Assembly (NCBI GenBank): GCA_028876695.1
Contig: JAGWRH010000095.1
Location: 1-12,740 of the forward strand
Direction of reading: 5' to 3'
DNA length: 12,740 bases
Source of the DNA: Acidobacteriota bacterium
GTDB lineage: Bacteria; Acidobacteriota; Terriglobia; Acidiferrales; UBA7541
Positions within the stretch are counted from its first letter, which is position 1, and every line of letters begins with the position of its first letter. Under the pieces are notes generated by a model. It was not told the DNA's origin, ran no database searches, and saw only the letters and a list, made by a program, of their open reading frames with translations. Below, piece after piece: positions 1 through 7,481 of the stretch. The translations under genes and the position numbers were made by a program.

Positions 1-1215
1 CAGCAGTAACTCACGGAGAGCATCGTTATCTTCTCCGCGTTGATAAAGCAGTTTTCCCAAGTCATGGTGGGCCTTTGCCATTGCTGGGGATATCTGGGCG
101 GCCCGGGCCAGCTCGATCAAGGCAGCTTCGGTTTGTTTTCGGCGAAGATTCTCTTGCGCTTTGGCGTAGTGTTTTTCGGCGGCGACATGTGGATCTTGAT
201 GGCAGCCCATCGGAACCAAGAAACAAATCGACAGCAAATAAATACGCGAGAACGAGAACAGGATCATAAACGTGCCGAATGCACCGCAGGCGATGGCGAC
301 CAGCCGGCCGAGACCGTTCACGCCGCGGCGCGACGCGAGTGTCAGCGCGCCGAAACAGGCGCCAACGCCAACCGCGCCCATCAGTACACCGTAGGTTCGC
401 GCGGTGCCGCGGAGAACATCTTCAGCAAACACCGGCATCAGCACCGAATAGGGCATGGCTACCAGGCTCACCAAAGCGATCAGCATCAATATGGCTCGAA
501 TGGGCGCGGTATTGCGGGCGAACCGGAATCCTTCGCGAATGTGCTCGACGGGCGGAAGGCGCGCTTCCGCGTGGCGCGGCTTCGGCGCGATACGCATCAG
601 GATCAGGCCCACGATCACGGCAACGTAGCTGATCGAATTGCCGAAAAAGCACCAGCCTTCGCCAATTTTGTACACGATGATGCCGGCGACGACCGGCCCG
701 ATCACGCGCGCGCCCTGGAACATCGAGGAATTCAGGGCGATCGCGTTCATCAGGTCTTCGCGGCCGACCATTTCCACCAGAAATGCCTGGCGGGTGGGAA
801 TATCGAAGGCGTTGACGATGCCCATGGCGGCGGCGAGGACAATGACTTGGTTGACGGTCACGCGGTGGCTGAGCGTTAGAAACGCGAGGGCGCCGGCCAG
901 AAGCATCGACGCCGTTTGGGTGCCGATCACGACTTTGCGGCGATCGAAACGATCGGCAACGAAACCTCCGGCGGGAGCGAATAGCGATATCGGAATTTGG
1001 CCCGCGAAGGCTACGGTGCCGAGCAACAAGGACGATCCCGTCAGCCGATAAACGAGCAGGGCCTCGGCGGCGGTGTCCATCCACGTGCCGACCAGGGAAA
1101 TCAACTGCCCGCTGAAGAAAAGCTGGAAGTTGCGGTGTTTGAGCGAGCGGACCATGTCCCGGAATCGGGACCGGTCGTTGAGTGCCGCGCCGTCGGTTGT
1201 GCCACCCTCGCTCAT
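1..1215 (-). CDS. MFS transporter fused in frame to a TPR lipoprotein-like segment (partial, runs off left edge)
   Basis: The open frame covers 405 codons from ATG at 1215 to the window edge with no stop. Residues about 27-337 are a major facilitator of the MFS_3/EntS-like type. They hold an N-terminal six-helix bundle, the helix 2-3 loop motif 'GGFVADRFDRRKV' that marks MFS proteins, a long central loop, and helices 7-9 plus the start of helix 10. Such carriers export small molecules across the inner membrane; the substrate cannot be told. At Cys338 (codon 202-204) the sequence changes to 'CHQDPHVAAEKHYAKAQENL' and TPR-like helices ('ALIELARAAQISPAMAKAHHDLGKLLYQRGE'), as at the N-terminus of mature TPR lipoproteins. 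The last two to three MFS helices are therefore missing. GC at third codon positions drops from about residue 324 onward. It could be a true fusion, a deletion or an assembly chimera. It is the last gene of a minus-strand run, 50 bp after the UvrC-like gene. Confidence 0.8.
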   Translation of the reverse strand, partial: MSEGGTTDGAALNDRSRFRDMVRSLKHRNFQLFFSGQLISLVGTWMDTAAEALLVYRLTGSSLLLGTVAFAGQIPISLFAPAGGFVADRFDRRKVVIGTQTASMLLAGALAFLTLSHRVTVNQVIVLAAAMGIVNAFDIPTRQAFLVEMVGREDLMNAIALNSSMFQGARVIGPVVAGIIVYKIGEGWCFFGNSISYVAVIVGLILMRIAPKPRHAEARLPPVEHIREGFRFARNTAPIRAILMLIALVSLVAMPYSVLMPVFAEDVLRGTARTYGVLMGAVGVGACFGALTLASRRGVNGLGRLVAIACGAFGTFMILFSFSRIYLLSICFLVPMGCHQDPHVAAEKHYAKAQENLRRKQTEAALIELARAAQISPAMAKAHHDLGKLLYQRGEDNDALRELLL

Positions 1216-1265
1216 GTAGTCATTGTACGATGCCGCAGCTGGCGGCGCGGATGCGAACGGCTGCT

Positions 1266-2618
1266 CTATTGCATAGGGGGAAGATTCGCGCGAGGTGGTG
1301 CCTTGGCCGGAGGGGGCGCAGACGGTGCAGGCTGCAACAAGCGGCTGCATGCGCGCAAGATGCGGCGGTAGGGCCAATCTTTTTCGCGAAAGTAGATTTC
1401 GCCCTCGCGAGGCTTGGAATAAAACCAGCGTGCAAGCATCGAGAGGTGTTCGGATAATTCCGCCGGTGCGGCGCGCAGGCCGTAGCGGGCGCGCCATTCC
1501 GAGAGAGTGGGCGCGGCAGGGTTGGCATCCGTCTGTTGCGCGGCTTCTATCTGCGCGTCGACCGAAGGCGGCGCGGTAGTTTCGGCGTCGCCTGATTTAG
1601 TATCGTGGGCGGCGGTATCAGGGTCGAGCTGGCGCCGGAGAAATGCCTCGACCGAACGCGACTGGCTGGATTGCTCGCTGCCACCAGCGCCCGATTTGGG
1701 GACCTCGCTGCCGCTGGACACTGCATCGACGCTAAAATCCAAGAAAATCGGTTCGGCCAGAAGTCCGGCGCGGACGGGAAACAAGGCGATGGTTTTCTCG
1801 CCGGCGGCGCGCTGCAGGATCACGGCGTCGATTTTCTCGATGCGACGCGCGATTTCGGGCAGCCCCCACAAGGCGGCCGAGACTTTCTCCAGGCGCTTGT
1901 GAATGGCCGCGGCTTGTTCGAAATTGAGCGACTCGCTGGCCGCCTGGCGGTCGCGCTCCAGCTGAAGCCTTAGCGATGCCCCGGTGGATTCCAAAGTCTC
2001 GAGGACGCGGCCGACTTCCATCTCGTACTCTTCTTTCGTGCAACCGGCGAAGCACGGCGCCAAGCACATTTTCATTTCCGAATATATGCAGCCGGGATAT
2101 TTCGGATCGCGCCGGATTTTGATCTGGCAGCGGCGCATCTTGAAAAGATCGAGAAAGCCTTCGGCGAACCCGTCGGCGGAACGGCGGGAAGCGAACGGGC
2201 CGAAATAAAAGCTCTCGTCGGCGCGCAGGCCGCGGGTGACGTAGCATCGCGGATAGTCGCTGCGCAGATTGACTTTCAACAGCGCGGGCCGGCGCAGGCG
2301 GATGAGATCGCGGTAGCGTTCGGGCATGTGCAGGCGAGCGTTCTGATACAGCGCGAGGGTTTGCTCCAATTTGGACCCGGTGACGCGATAGCGGATTCGC
2401 GCGGCTACGGAACGCAAATTGAGCCGCTTGGAAACGCTTTCCGGCAATCGCAGCAGGCGTTCGGCGGCGCGGCGAATGTCCGCGGTACGGGCGAGATAGG
2501 GACGCGCGGCAGCACCCGCCATTTCCAGCAGGAAGACGCCAGGACGAGCGGGCAGCGCGGCGAAAAATTCCTCGTCGCGCGCAGCGTCAAATTCGAGCGC
2601 GGAATCGAGTTCAAGCAT
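1266..2618 (-). CDS. UvrC-like protein with degenerate GIY-YIG domain and UVR motif
   Basis: This 450-residue protein resembles the N-terminal half of excinuclease subunit UvrC. Residues about 20-105 align with the GIY-YIG nuclease domain, but the motifs are eroded: 'GVF' (27-29) replaces GIY, 'YLA' (41-43) replaces YVG, and Tyr91 stands where UvrC has its metal-binding Glu. Residues 137-190 match the UvrC cysteine region, from 'FYFGPFASRRSA' to four cysteines C164, C177, C185 and C189, spaced as in E. coli UvrC, where they are reported to bind an iron-sulfur cluster. Residues about 226-250 ('LNFEQAAAIHKRLEKV') are the UVR helix pair that contacts UvrB. The RNase H-like and HhH domains of full UvrC (about 600 residues) are absent. 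A low-complexity linker (about 305-370) leads to a conserved-looking C-terminal helical patch. It lies 24 bp after the acyl-CoA dehydrogenase gene, with only a weak ribosome-binding site. Nuclease activity is doubtful; a DNA-binding or UvrB-linked role is inference. Confidence 0.85.
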   Translation of the reverse strand: MLELDSALEFDAARDEEFFAALPARPGVFLLEMAGAAARPYLARTADIRRAAERLLRLPESVSKRLNLRSVAARIRYRVTGSKLEQTLALYQNARLHMPERYRDLIRLRRPALLKVNLRSDYPRCYVTRGLRADESFYFGPFASRRSADGFAEGFLDLFKMRRCQIKIRRDPKYPGCIYSEMKMCLAPCFAGCTKEEYEMEVGRVLETLESTGASLRLQLERDRQAASESLNFEQAAAIHKRLEKVSAALWGLPEIARRIEKIDAVILQRAAGEKTIALFPVRAGLLAEPIFLDFSVDAVSSGSEVPKSGAGGSEQSSQSRSVEAFLRRQLDPDTAAHDTKSGDAETTAPPSVDAQIEAAQQTDANPAAPTLSEWRARYGLRAAPAELSEHLSMLARWFYSKPREGEIYFREKDWPYRRILRACSRLLQPAPSAPPPAKAPPRANLPPMQ

Positions 2619-2642
2619 GGTAATTGCTGCGAATCGCGAATG

Positions 2643-3794
2643 TCACGGCTGGTGGCCGCGCAGGGCCCAGGAAGCGATCACCAGGCGCTGAATTTCGCTG
2701 GTGCCTTCGTAAATTTCGGTAATGCGCGCGTCGCGATAGGCGCGTTCGACGGGATATTCGCTGCTGTAACCATTCCCGCCGTGAATTTGGATGGCCTTGT
2801 GGGCGACGCGCGTGGCCATCTCGCTCGCGTAGAGCTTGGCGATGGAAGCTTCCATGGAAATCCGCGCGCCGGTGTCCTGTTTCCAGGCTGCGCGACGGGT
2901 GAGCAGGCGCGCCGCGTCAATTTCAGTAGCCATATCGGCAAGCATGAACTGGATGGCCTGAAAGTCGGCGATCGGATGGCCGAACGCCTGGCGCTGACGC
3001 GCGTAGGAGAGCGCAGCATCATACGCGCCCTGGGCGATGCCTATGGCCTGCGAGGCGATGCCGACGCGGCCACCATCGAGCGTGGAAAGCGCGATCTTGT
3101 ATCCTTCACCTTCGTTCCCTACGCGATTCGCGACCGGGACTTCGCAATCGGTGAAAACCAGCTCGGTGCAGGCTGTGGCATGGATGCCGAGCTTCTTCTC
3201 TTCTTTTCCGATGGCGAAGCCAGGCGTGCCTCTGTCGATCATCAGCACGGAGATTCCCTTTTCGCCTTTGTCGGGCTGCGTGTTGACGTACACCATGGCG
3301 GCATCGGCCACGCCGCCGCAGGTGATCCAGGCTTTGGTGCCGTTCACAATATAGCGGTCGCCCCTGCGGATGGCTTTCGTGACCAGGGCGGAAGCATTCG
3401 AGCCGGCCTGCGGTTCGGTGAGCGCGTAGCAGCCGATCGCGTCGCCGCGCGCCATCGGCTCGAGATATTTCTTCTTTTGCTCGTCGGTGCTGAAGCGATA
3501 GAGACAATCGGCGTAGAGCGAATTCTGAACCGACAGGATCACGCCCGTGGAGGCGCAGGCGCGCGAAATTTCCTCGATCATGATGCTGTAGCTGACGTGG
3601 TCCATGCCCGCGCCGCCGCAGGATTCCGGAATCGAGACCGCCGTAAACCCGAGGCGCGCGGCTTTACGGATGATCTCGCGCGGGAAGCGGCCTGTTGCAT
3701 CCAGCTCTTTCGCGAGCGGACGAACTCCCTGTTCGGCAAATTCGCGAACGGTTTTCTGCAGCAGCTGCTGCTCTTCGCTCAGCTCGAGATTCAC
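2643..3794 (-). CDS. Acyl-CoA dehydrogenase, short/branched-chain type
   Basis: A full-length 383-residue FAD-dependent acyl-CoA dehydrogenase, which makes trans-2-enoyl-CoA in fatty-acid or branched-chain amino-acid breakdown and passes electrons to ETF. The order of parts is standard: an N-terminal helical domain, then 'CYALTEPQAGSNAS' (122-135, the first family signature, FAD/substrate contact), a beta domain, and the C-terminal helical domain. The latter carries 'IQIHGGNGYSSEYPVER' and 'ITEIYEGTSEIQR', where Glu363 is the expected catalytic base, as in short-chain acyl-CoA and butyryl-CoA dehydrogenases. The start is GTG at 3794, with AGGAG (complement of 3802-3806) seven bases upstream. 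The chain length preference cannot be fixed from sequence. A GC-rich hairpin lies in the 5' leader. The gene probably heads the unit with the UvrC-like and MFS genes; no ETF or thiolase gene is nearby. Confidence 0.95.
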   Translation of the reverse strand: MNLELSEEQQLLQKTVREFAEQGVRPLAKELDATGRFPREIIRKAARLGFTAVSIPESCGGAGMDHVSYSIMIEEISRACASTGVILSVQNSLYADCLYRFSTDEQKKKYLEPMARGDAIGCYALTEPQAGSNASALVTKAIRRGDRYIVNGTKAWITCGGVADAAMVYVNTQPDKGEKGISVLMIDRGTPGFAIGKEEKKLGIHATACTELVFTDCEVPVANRVGNEGEGYKIALSTLDGGRVGIASQAIGIAQGAYDAALSYARQRQAFGHPIADFQAIQFMLADMATEIDAARLLTRRAAWKQDTGARISMEASIAKLYASEMATRVAHKAIQIHGGNGYSSEYPVERAYRDARITEIYEGTSEIQRLVIASWALRGHQP

Positions 3795-3918
3795 GGGATC
3801 GCTCCTGCGATTGCGCGAACAGCGCGCGCCGGGGCGCGGCGCTTATGCAATTGTAACAGCGGGTGGCAGCGGAGATTGCGAAGGACTAAGAACGGGACGA
3901 TTCGGGGATCCCATCCGT

Positions 3919-6231
3919 CTAATGCCACGGGATCTGTGCGTTCCAGCTGCGCCATTCCCAGCCCATATTGTCGTCGGTAAAGATGTACCGTTTCCCCACG
4001 CGGGCCCGGAGCGATTCGCCGGTTTCCATGCCGAGAAACTGCGGAGCGAGGCTCGCCGAATCGACGAACGCGGTGTAGGCAACCAGAGTTTGCCTGGTTT
4101 TGGGGTTAGAAGGATCGAAGGCCGGCACTCCGTCGATTTTGTATTCGTTCAAAACCTTCAGCATCCTGGCTTTGTCCAGAACGATGGGAGAGTCGCTCAC
4201 GGCGAGAAAATTCAGCACGCGCAGTCCGTACGGAAAAACGTGCAAACCGGTTGCGAGCGCATCGAGCGATTCAGTCGTGTTGTAGAGATACACTCCACCA
4301 GGGTTCAGGTGCTGGCGAACGAGCCGCAGAAATTCCGTAGAGAGGATGTAACAGCTGTTGTCGCGCCAGTAGTAGGAGCCGTTGGCGATAATCGCGTCGT
4401 AATGGCGGTCCGGATGCGCGATCAGCCAGCGTCGCGCGTCGTCAATATAGATGTGAACTTTTGGATTGTGCAAAAGCGAGCGAACTTCCGGGTACTGCGA
4501 AATCAGCTTCAAATAGCCGGGATTGATCTCGACGATGTCGAGCGAGTCGATTTGAGGATGATTCGCCAGCACCTGAGCCCATGATCCCGAAGAGAGGCCC
4601 AGTTCAAATACGTGCTTGGGATTGGGTTGATACGCGCTGAGTGTATAGATGCGGAGAAGCAAATTCACGTCGTTATTGGGATCGGTATTGAAGTAGCCGT
4701 CGTACACTCCACCGCTAAATACGGCGCCGTCTGGCATCACGACGATCACGCCATTGCGATTCTCGACAATGTGAGCGGGCACTTCGGCTCCTTCGGGGCG
4801 GTCTGCGAAAATCAGGCGCGGGAAGAGGTGCGCGTACAGAGGTGATGCTGCCGGGACCAAGATCAACGCTGCCACGACTGCCGCGCTGGCCCAAGCCGGC
4901 GGCGCGGCGGCCCGGCCGGATGCGAAGACTAGGACAATCGCACCAAAGATGACCGCCGCAAACCCCAGATGGAGCGATATCTGGCGCAACCCGAAATAAT
5001 TCATCCAAATAAAGCCGATTCCCAGGCTTCCGGCTACAGCCCCGACAATATTTGCGGCATAGACGAGCGATACGCCGCGACCTGCCCGCTCGTCGGGAGA
5101 GACCGCGAGTTGGCAGGCAAGAGGGAGCACCGAGCCGATGAGTGCGGCGACTAGGAAAAATGCGGGCGCGCTTAGCAGAAATGGTATCCGGCGAACCATA
5201 AAGTGGGCGACGAGCGGGGGCAAAAAGACGGAACCGGCTCCGGCGGTCAGCATCAGAACCCCGATGCTGCGGGAAACAGCAACAGTGCCCTTTCGTTCGA
5301 GGAAGCGTTGCGCCAGAAACGATCCGGCAGCGATGCCCGCCAAGTAGGTCGACAATAGAAGAGCGAAGGCCGGGGCGCGGTCCGAAGCGGCCAAGGAAAA
5401 CGTCCGAAACCAGGCGATCTCAAATCCTAAGGCGATGAACCCCGAGACTCCGGCGATCAGCATCGCAATGGAAAGAGGCATACCGGCCTCGGCTTGGCTC
5501 GGCGCGGGGACAGCAGGTTCGCGAAGTGCAGGTTGCGCCTCGCCGCTGCGAGCGGTGAGAAAGGCGATTCCCCCGACGACCGTTCCAAGCAGCGCAGCCA
5601 GCGAAACCGAGCCCGATTGCCCGAACTCGCGGAGCAGATAGCTCGCAGAGAGCGCGCACGCCACCGCCGACCCTAGCGTGTTAACGAAATACAAGAATGC
5701 CACCGATTGGCCGACGTCTCCCGAAAGCTGCACTAGATGCTCGACCAGGAGCGGAAGCGTTGCTCCCATGAGAACCGTGGGGATGCCCAAGAGAACAATG
5801 CTGAGAGCGATCGTTTCAGGCAAGCTGGCGCCGGCAGTGAACCGCGCTATCCAATGGAAGATGCTCAGCGAAATCAGCCCGAAGATCGCGGTGCCCAGTT
5901 CCGCGAGGCCGAACAGCATGATTCCGCGCCGCGGATAGCGGGCCGAAAGCTTGCCGCCGAGCAGGGAGCCTACTCCGAGGCCCAGCATAAACGCGCTGAC
6001 GATAACCGCTACTGATTCCGAGTTGACGCCATAAATCCCGAATAGCACGCGCTCCCACACGATCTGATAAATGAGCGCCGGCATACCGGAACAAAAAAAG
6101 AGCGCGAAGAGAAGCAGGTTGGCCGGTCGCTGCGCGGCTTTACGCCCGGCGTATAGAGCGACGGCGAAGATCAAGAAATCGATAGCGAGCAGGGAAAGGA
6201 CCGGTGTAAGCGTCATACAGTTGTCGAGCAT
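3919..6231 (-). CDS. Polytopic membrane protein fused to spermidine synthase-like methyltransferase-fold domain
   Basis: A 770-residue fusion. Residues about 8-465 are membrane-embedded, with some 12 or more hydrophobic segments, and contain two related modules (about 45-93 and 261-309) sharing the pattern SGxxAL..(E/V)..W.R. and a Gly/Ser-rich helix 'LGVGSLLGGK' or 'AGIAAGSFLAQR'. Residues about 485-740 form a Rossmann-like domain of the spermidine synthase/SAM-dependent type: 'HVFELGLSSGS' (540-550, nucleotide loop), 'DIVEINPGYL' (acidic residue E568 for the ribose), 'IYIDDARRWL' (595-603). Where aminopropyltransferases have the substrate-binding 'DxxDP' loop, this protein reads 'IIANGSYYWRD' (614-624), and the GGGDG loop is GLSSG, so polyamine synthesis is unlikely. 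Such fusions are commonly annotated only as fused MFS/spermidine synthase and the true reaction is unknown to me. The start is ATG at 6231; no clear ribosome-binding site is seen, and Met6 is an alternative. Confidence 0.85.
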   Translation of the reverse strand: MLDNCMTLTPVLSLLAIDFLIFAVALYAGRKAAQRPANLLLFALFFCSGMPALIYQIVWERVLFGIYGVNSESVAVIVSAFMLGLGVGSLLGGKLSARYPRRGIMLFGLAELGTAIFGLISLSIFHWIARFTAGASLPETIALSIVLLGIPTVLMGATLPLLVEHLVQLSGDVGQSVAFLYFVNTLGSAVACALSASYLLREFGQSGSVSLAALLGTVVGGIAFLTARSGEAQPALREPAVPAPSQAEAGMPLSIAMLIAGVSGFIALGFEIAWFRTFSLAASDRAPAFALLLSTYLAGIAAGSFLAQRFLERKGTVAVSRSIGVLMLTAGAGSVFLPPLVAHFMVRRIPFLLSAPAFFLVAALIGSVLPLACQLAVSPDERAGRGVSLVYAANIVGAVAGSLGIGFIWMNYFGLRQISLHLGFAAVIFGAIVLVFASGRAAAPPAWASAAVVAALILVPAASPLYAHLFPRLIFADRPEGAEVPAHIVENRNGVIVVMPDGAVFSGGVYDGYFNTDPNNDVNLLLRIYTLSAYQPNPKHVFELGLSSGSWAQVLANHPQIDSLDIVEINPGYLKLISQYPEVRSLLHNPKVHIYIDDARRWLIAHPDRHYDAIIANGSYYWRDNSCYILSTEFLRLVRQHLNPGGVYLYNTTESLDALATGLHVFPYGLRVLNFLAVSDSPIVLDKARMLKVLNEYKIDGVPAFDPSNPKTRQTLVAYTAFVDSASLAPQFLGMETGESLRARVGKRYIFTDDNMGWEWRSWNAQIPWH

Positions 6232-6235
6232 ACGA

Positions 6236-6251
6236 TGAGCGAATTTCCGGT
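6236..6251. repeat. 16-bp perfect repeat, copy 1
   Basis: TGAGCGAATTTCCGGT occurs here and again at 10106-10121. On the minus strand it reads ACCGGAAATTCGCTCA and ends five bases before the ATG of the membrane/spermidine-synthase-like gene. The core GAAnTTC is a small dyad, so it could be part of an operator; this is inference. Confidence 0.5.
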
Positions 6252-6370
6252 CGCTATACGCGTCTCGTGGGAATTGCCCAGTCGGTTATCGGAGCAATCG
6301 ACAAAATTCCCCTGCTCGGTGGTAGAGTCATGTGCAGTCTGTGGCCGTTAAATGCCGCTAAAGGCAGGTT

Positions 6371-6377
6371 GAGGAGG
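6371..6377 (+). promoter_or_regulatory. Strong Shine-Dalgarno for the AhpD-like gene
   Basis: GAGGAGG lies four bases before ATG 6382 and fixes that start. No convincing -10/-35 pair was found in the 150-bp divergent spacer upstream. Confidence 0.75.
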
Positions 6378-6381
6378 CCAA

Positions 6382-6858
6382 ATGCAACCGCGTTTGAATG
6401 CGTATAAGGTGGCACCCGGATTGTATCCAAACCTCTTGGGACTGCAGAAGTATATTGATTCCTGCGGACTGGATCGCAAGCTGCTGGAGCTGGTGCGGAT
6501 GCGATCATCGCAGATTAACGGCTGCGCCTTCTGCCTGGACATGCACACGAAAGACGCCAGGGCGATCGGCGAAACCGAGCAGCGGCTGTACCTGGTCAGC
6601 GCTTGGCGGGAAAGCCCGTTTTACACGGAGCGGGAACGGGCGGCGCTCGAGTGGACCGAAGCTGTGACGCTGGTGAGCGAAACGAACGTGCCGGACGAAG
6701 TGTACGAGCGGGTGAAGCATCAGTTTACTCCAGCGGAGCTGGTGAATCTGACAGCGGCGATCGCCATGATCAATACCTGGAACCGGTTGAGCGTGGCGTT
6801 CCGGGCCGTTCCGGGCGAATATCAGTCGAATTTGCAGCCACTTAGGCAGGGAGCATAG
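6382..6858 (+). CDS. AhpD-like / carboxymuconolactone decarboxylase-family protein
   Basis: A 158-residue protein of the AhpD-like alpha-helical family. The diagnostic core is 'NGCAFCLDMHTKDAR': Cys48 and Cys51 form the CxxC redox pair, His55 follows at the family spacing, and Glu36 sits 12 residues before the first cysteine, as the catalytic Glu does in mycobacterial AhpD. The family reduces peroxides or oxidised partners through a proton relay, often as homotrimers or hexamers in the cytoplasm. The length fits the short, single-core subfamily commonly annotated as carboxymuconolactone decarboxylase family; the true substrate is not visible. The gene is divergent from the large membrane protein and about 125 bp before greA, which has its own probable promoter, so it may be a single-gene unit. 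There is no ahpC or peroxiredoxin partner in the window. Confidence 0.9.
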   Translation: MQPRLNAYKVAPGLYPNLLGLQKYIDSCGLDRKLLELVRMRSSQINGCAFCLDMHTKDARAIGETEQRLYLVSAWRESPFYTERERAALEWTEAVTLVSETNVPDEVYERVKHQFTPAELVNLTAAIAMINTWNRLSVAFRAVPGEYQSNLQPLRQGA

Positions 6859-6881
6859 GTATCTGAGCCAGATGCCGGGAT

Positions 6882-6911
6882 TTGCGGCGCGGCGCGCAAA
6901 TTGCCTATAAT
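6882..6911 (+). promoter_or_regulatory. Probable sigma70 promoter for the greA group
   Basis: TTGCGG (6882-6887), an 18-base spacer and a perfect TATAAT (6906-6911). Transcription would start near 6918, giving a leader of about 65 bases before greA. The -35 box is weak (three of six consensus bases), so the call rests mainly on the -10 box and its position. Confidence 0.55.
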
Positions 6912-6983
6912 GACCGACTAGACTGCGTGATTGACCAGTGGTATCCCTAAAGCGTATAGGTTCCCTGAAACAGCGACATTCTA

Positions 6984-7463
6984 ATGATCGACCTTGCCGA
7001 GAAAATTAAGAAGAAGCTGAAGGACGAGATCGCCGCGCTAGAGCACGAACTGCACAGCGAACTGCCTAAGGAAATAAAGACTGCCCGGGCCCACGGCGAC
7101 CTCTCTGAAAATGCCGAGTACAAGTACGCGAAGGAGCGGCAATCGTACGTTTCCGCGCGCCTGGGGCAGCTTCACCAGCGGATGGCCAATCTCTCGCTGA
7201 TGAACCTGAATAATCTTCCGAAGGACCGCGCAGCCTACGGATCGCGGCTCGTGGTCCTGGATACCGAGAGGGATTCGAAAATCACCTATAAGCTCGTAAC
7301 CGTCGAAGAAGCGGACGCCGCGAAGGGCATGATTTCGACGAGCTCCCCGATCGGGCGCGCGCTTTTGGGCAAGAAGGTTGGCGATGAGGTGCGGGTGACT
7401 ACCCCGGCGGGCGTAAAGAACTACGAGGTTGTGGAGCTCATCACGATTTACGATGAAGAGTAG
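6984..7463 (+). CDS. greA: Transcription elongation factor GreA
   Basis: A full-length 159-residue GreA. It rescues backtracked RNA polymerase by inserting its coiled coil into the secondary channel and stimulating cleavage of the 3' end of the RNA. Residues 1-75 form the N-terminal coiled coil, with the tip signature 'ARAHGDLSENAEYKYAKERQ'; Asp39 and Glu42 match the catalytic acidic pair D41/E44 of E. coli GreA. Residues about 80-156 are the FKBP-like C-terminal domain with the family motif 'STSSPIGRALLGKKVGDEV'. The ATG at 6984 gives the expected N-terminus, although no clear Shine-Dalgarno precedes it. It leads a tight group, with the phosphatidyltransferase gene only 18 bp downstream. Confidence 0.97.
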   Translation: MIDLAEKIKKKLKDEIAALEHELHSELPKEIKTARAHGDLSENAEYKYAKERQSYVSARLGQLHQRMANLSLMNLNNLPKDRAAYGSRLVVLDTERDSKITYKLVTVEEADAAKGMISTSSPIGRALLGKKVGDEVRVTTPAGVKNYEVVELITIYDEE

Positions 7464-7481
7464 CGGAGTGAGGCTCGCTCC

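Noticed and set aside
202..267. An internal start (ATG 267) giving a free-standing lipoprotein inside the MFS gene
   Set aside because: No ribosome-binding site, and the lipobox would have Pro at -3; the fusion reading is simpler, though not excluded.
3811..3842. GC hairpin between the synthase-like gene and the acyl-CoA dehydrogenase as a terminator
   Set aside because: No T-run follows on the minus strand; it may only be leader structure.
2328..3980. A 550-codon open frame on the plus strand opposite the acyl-CoA dehydrogenase and UvrC-like genes
   Set aside because: It is the antisense shadow of two well-supported genes in GC-rich DNA; the translation has no recognisable domain.
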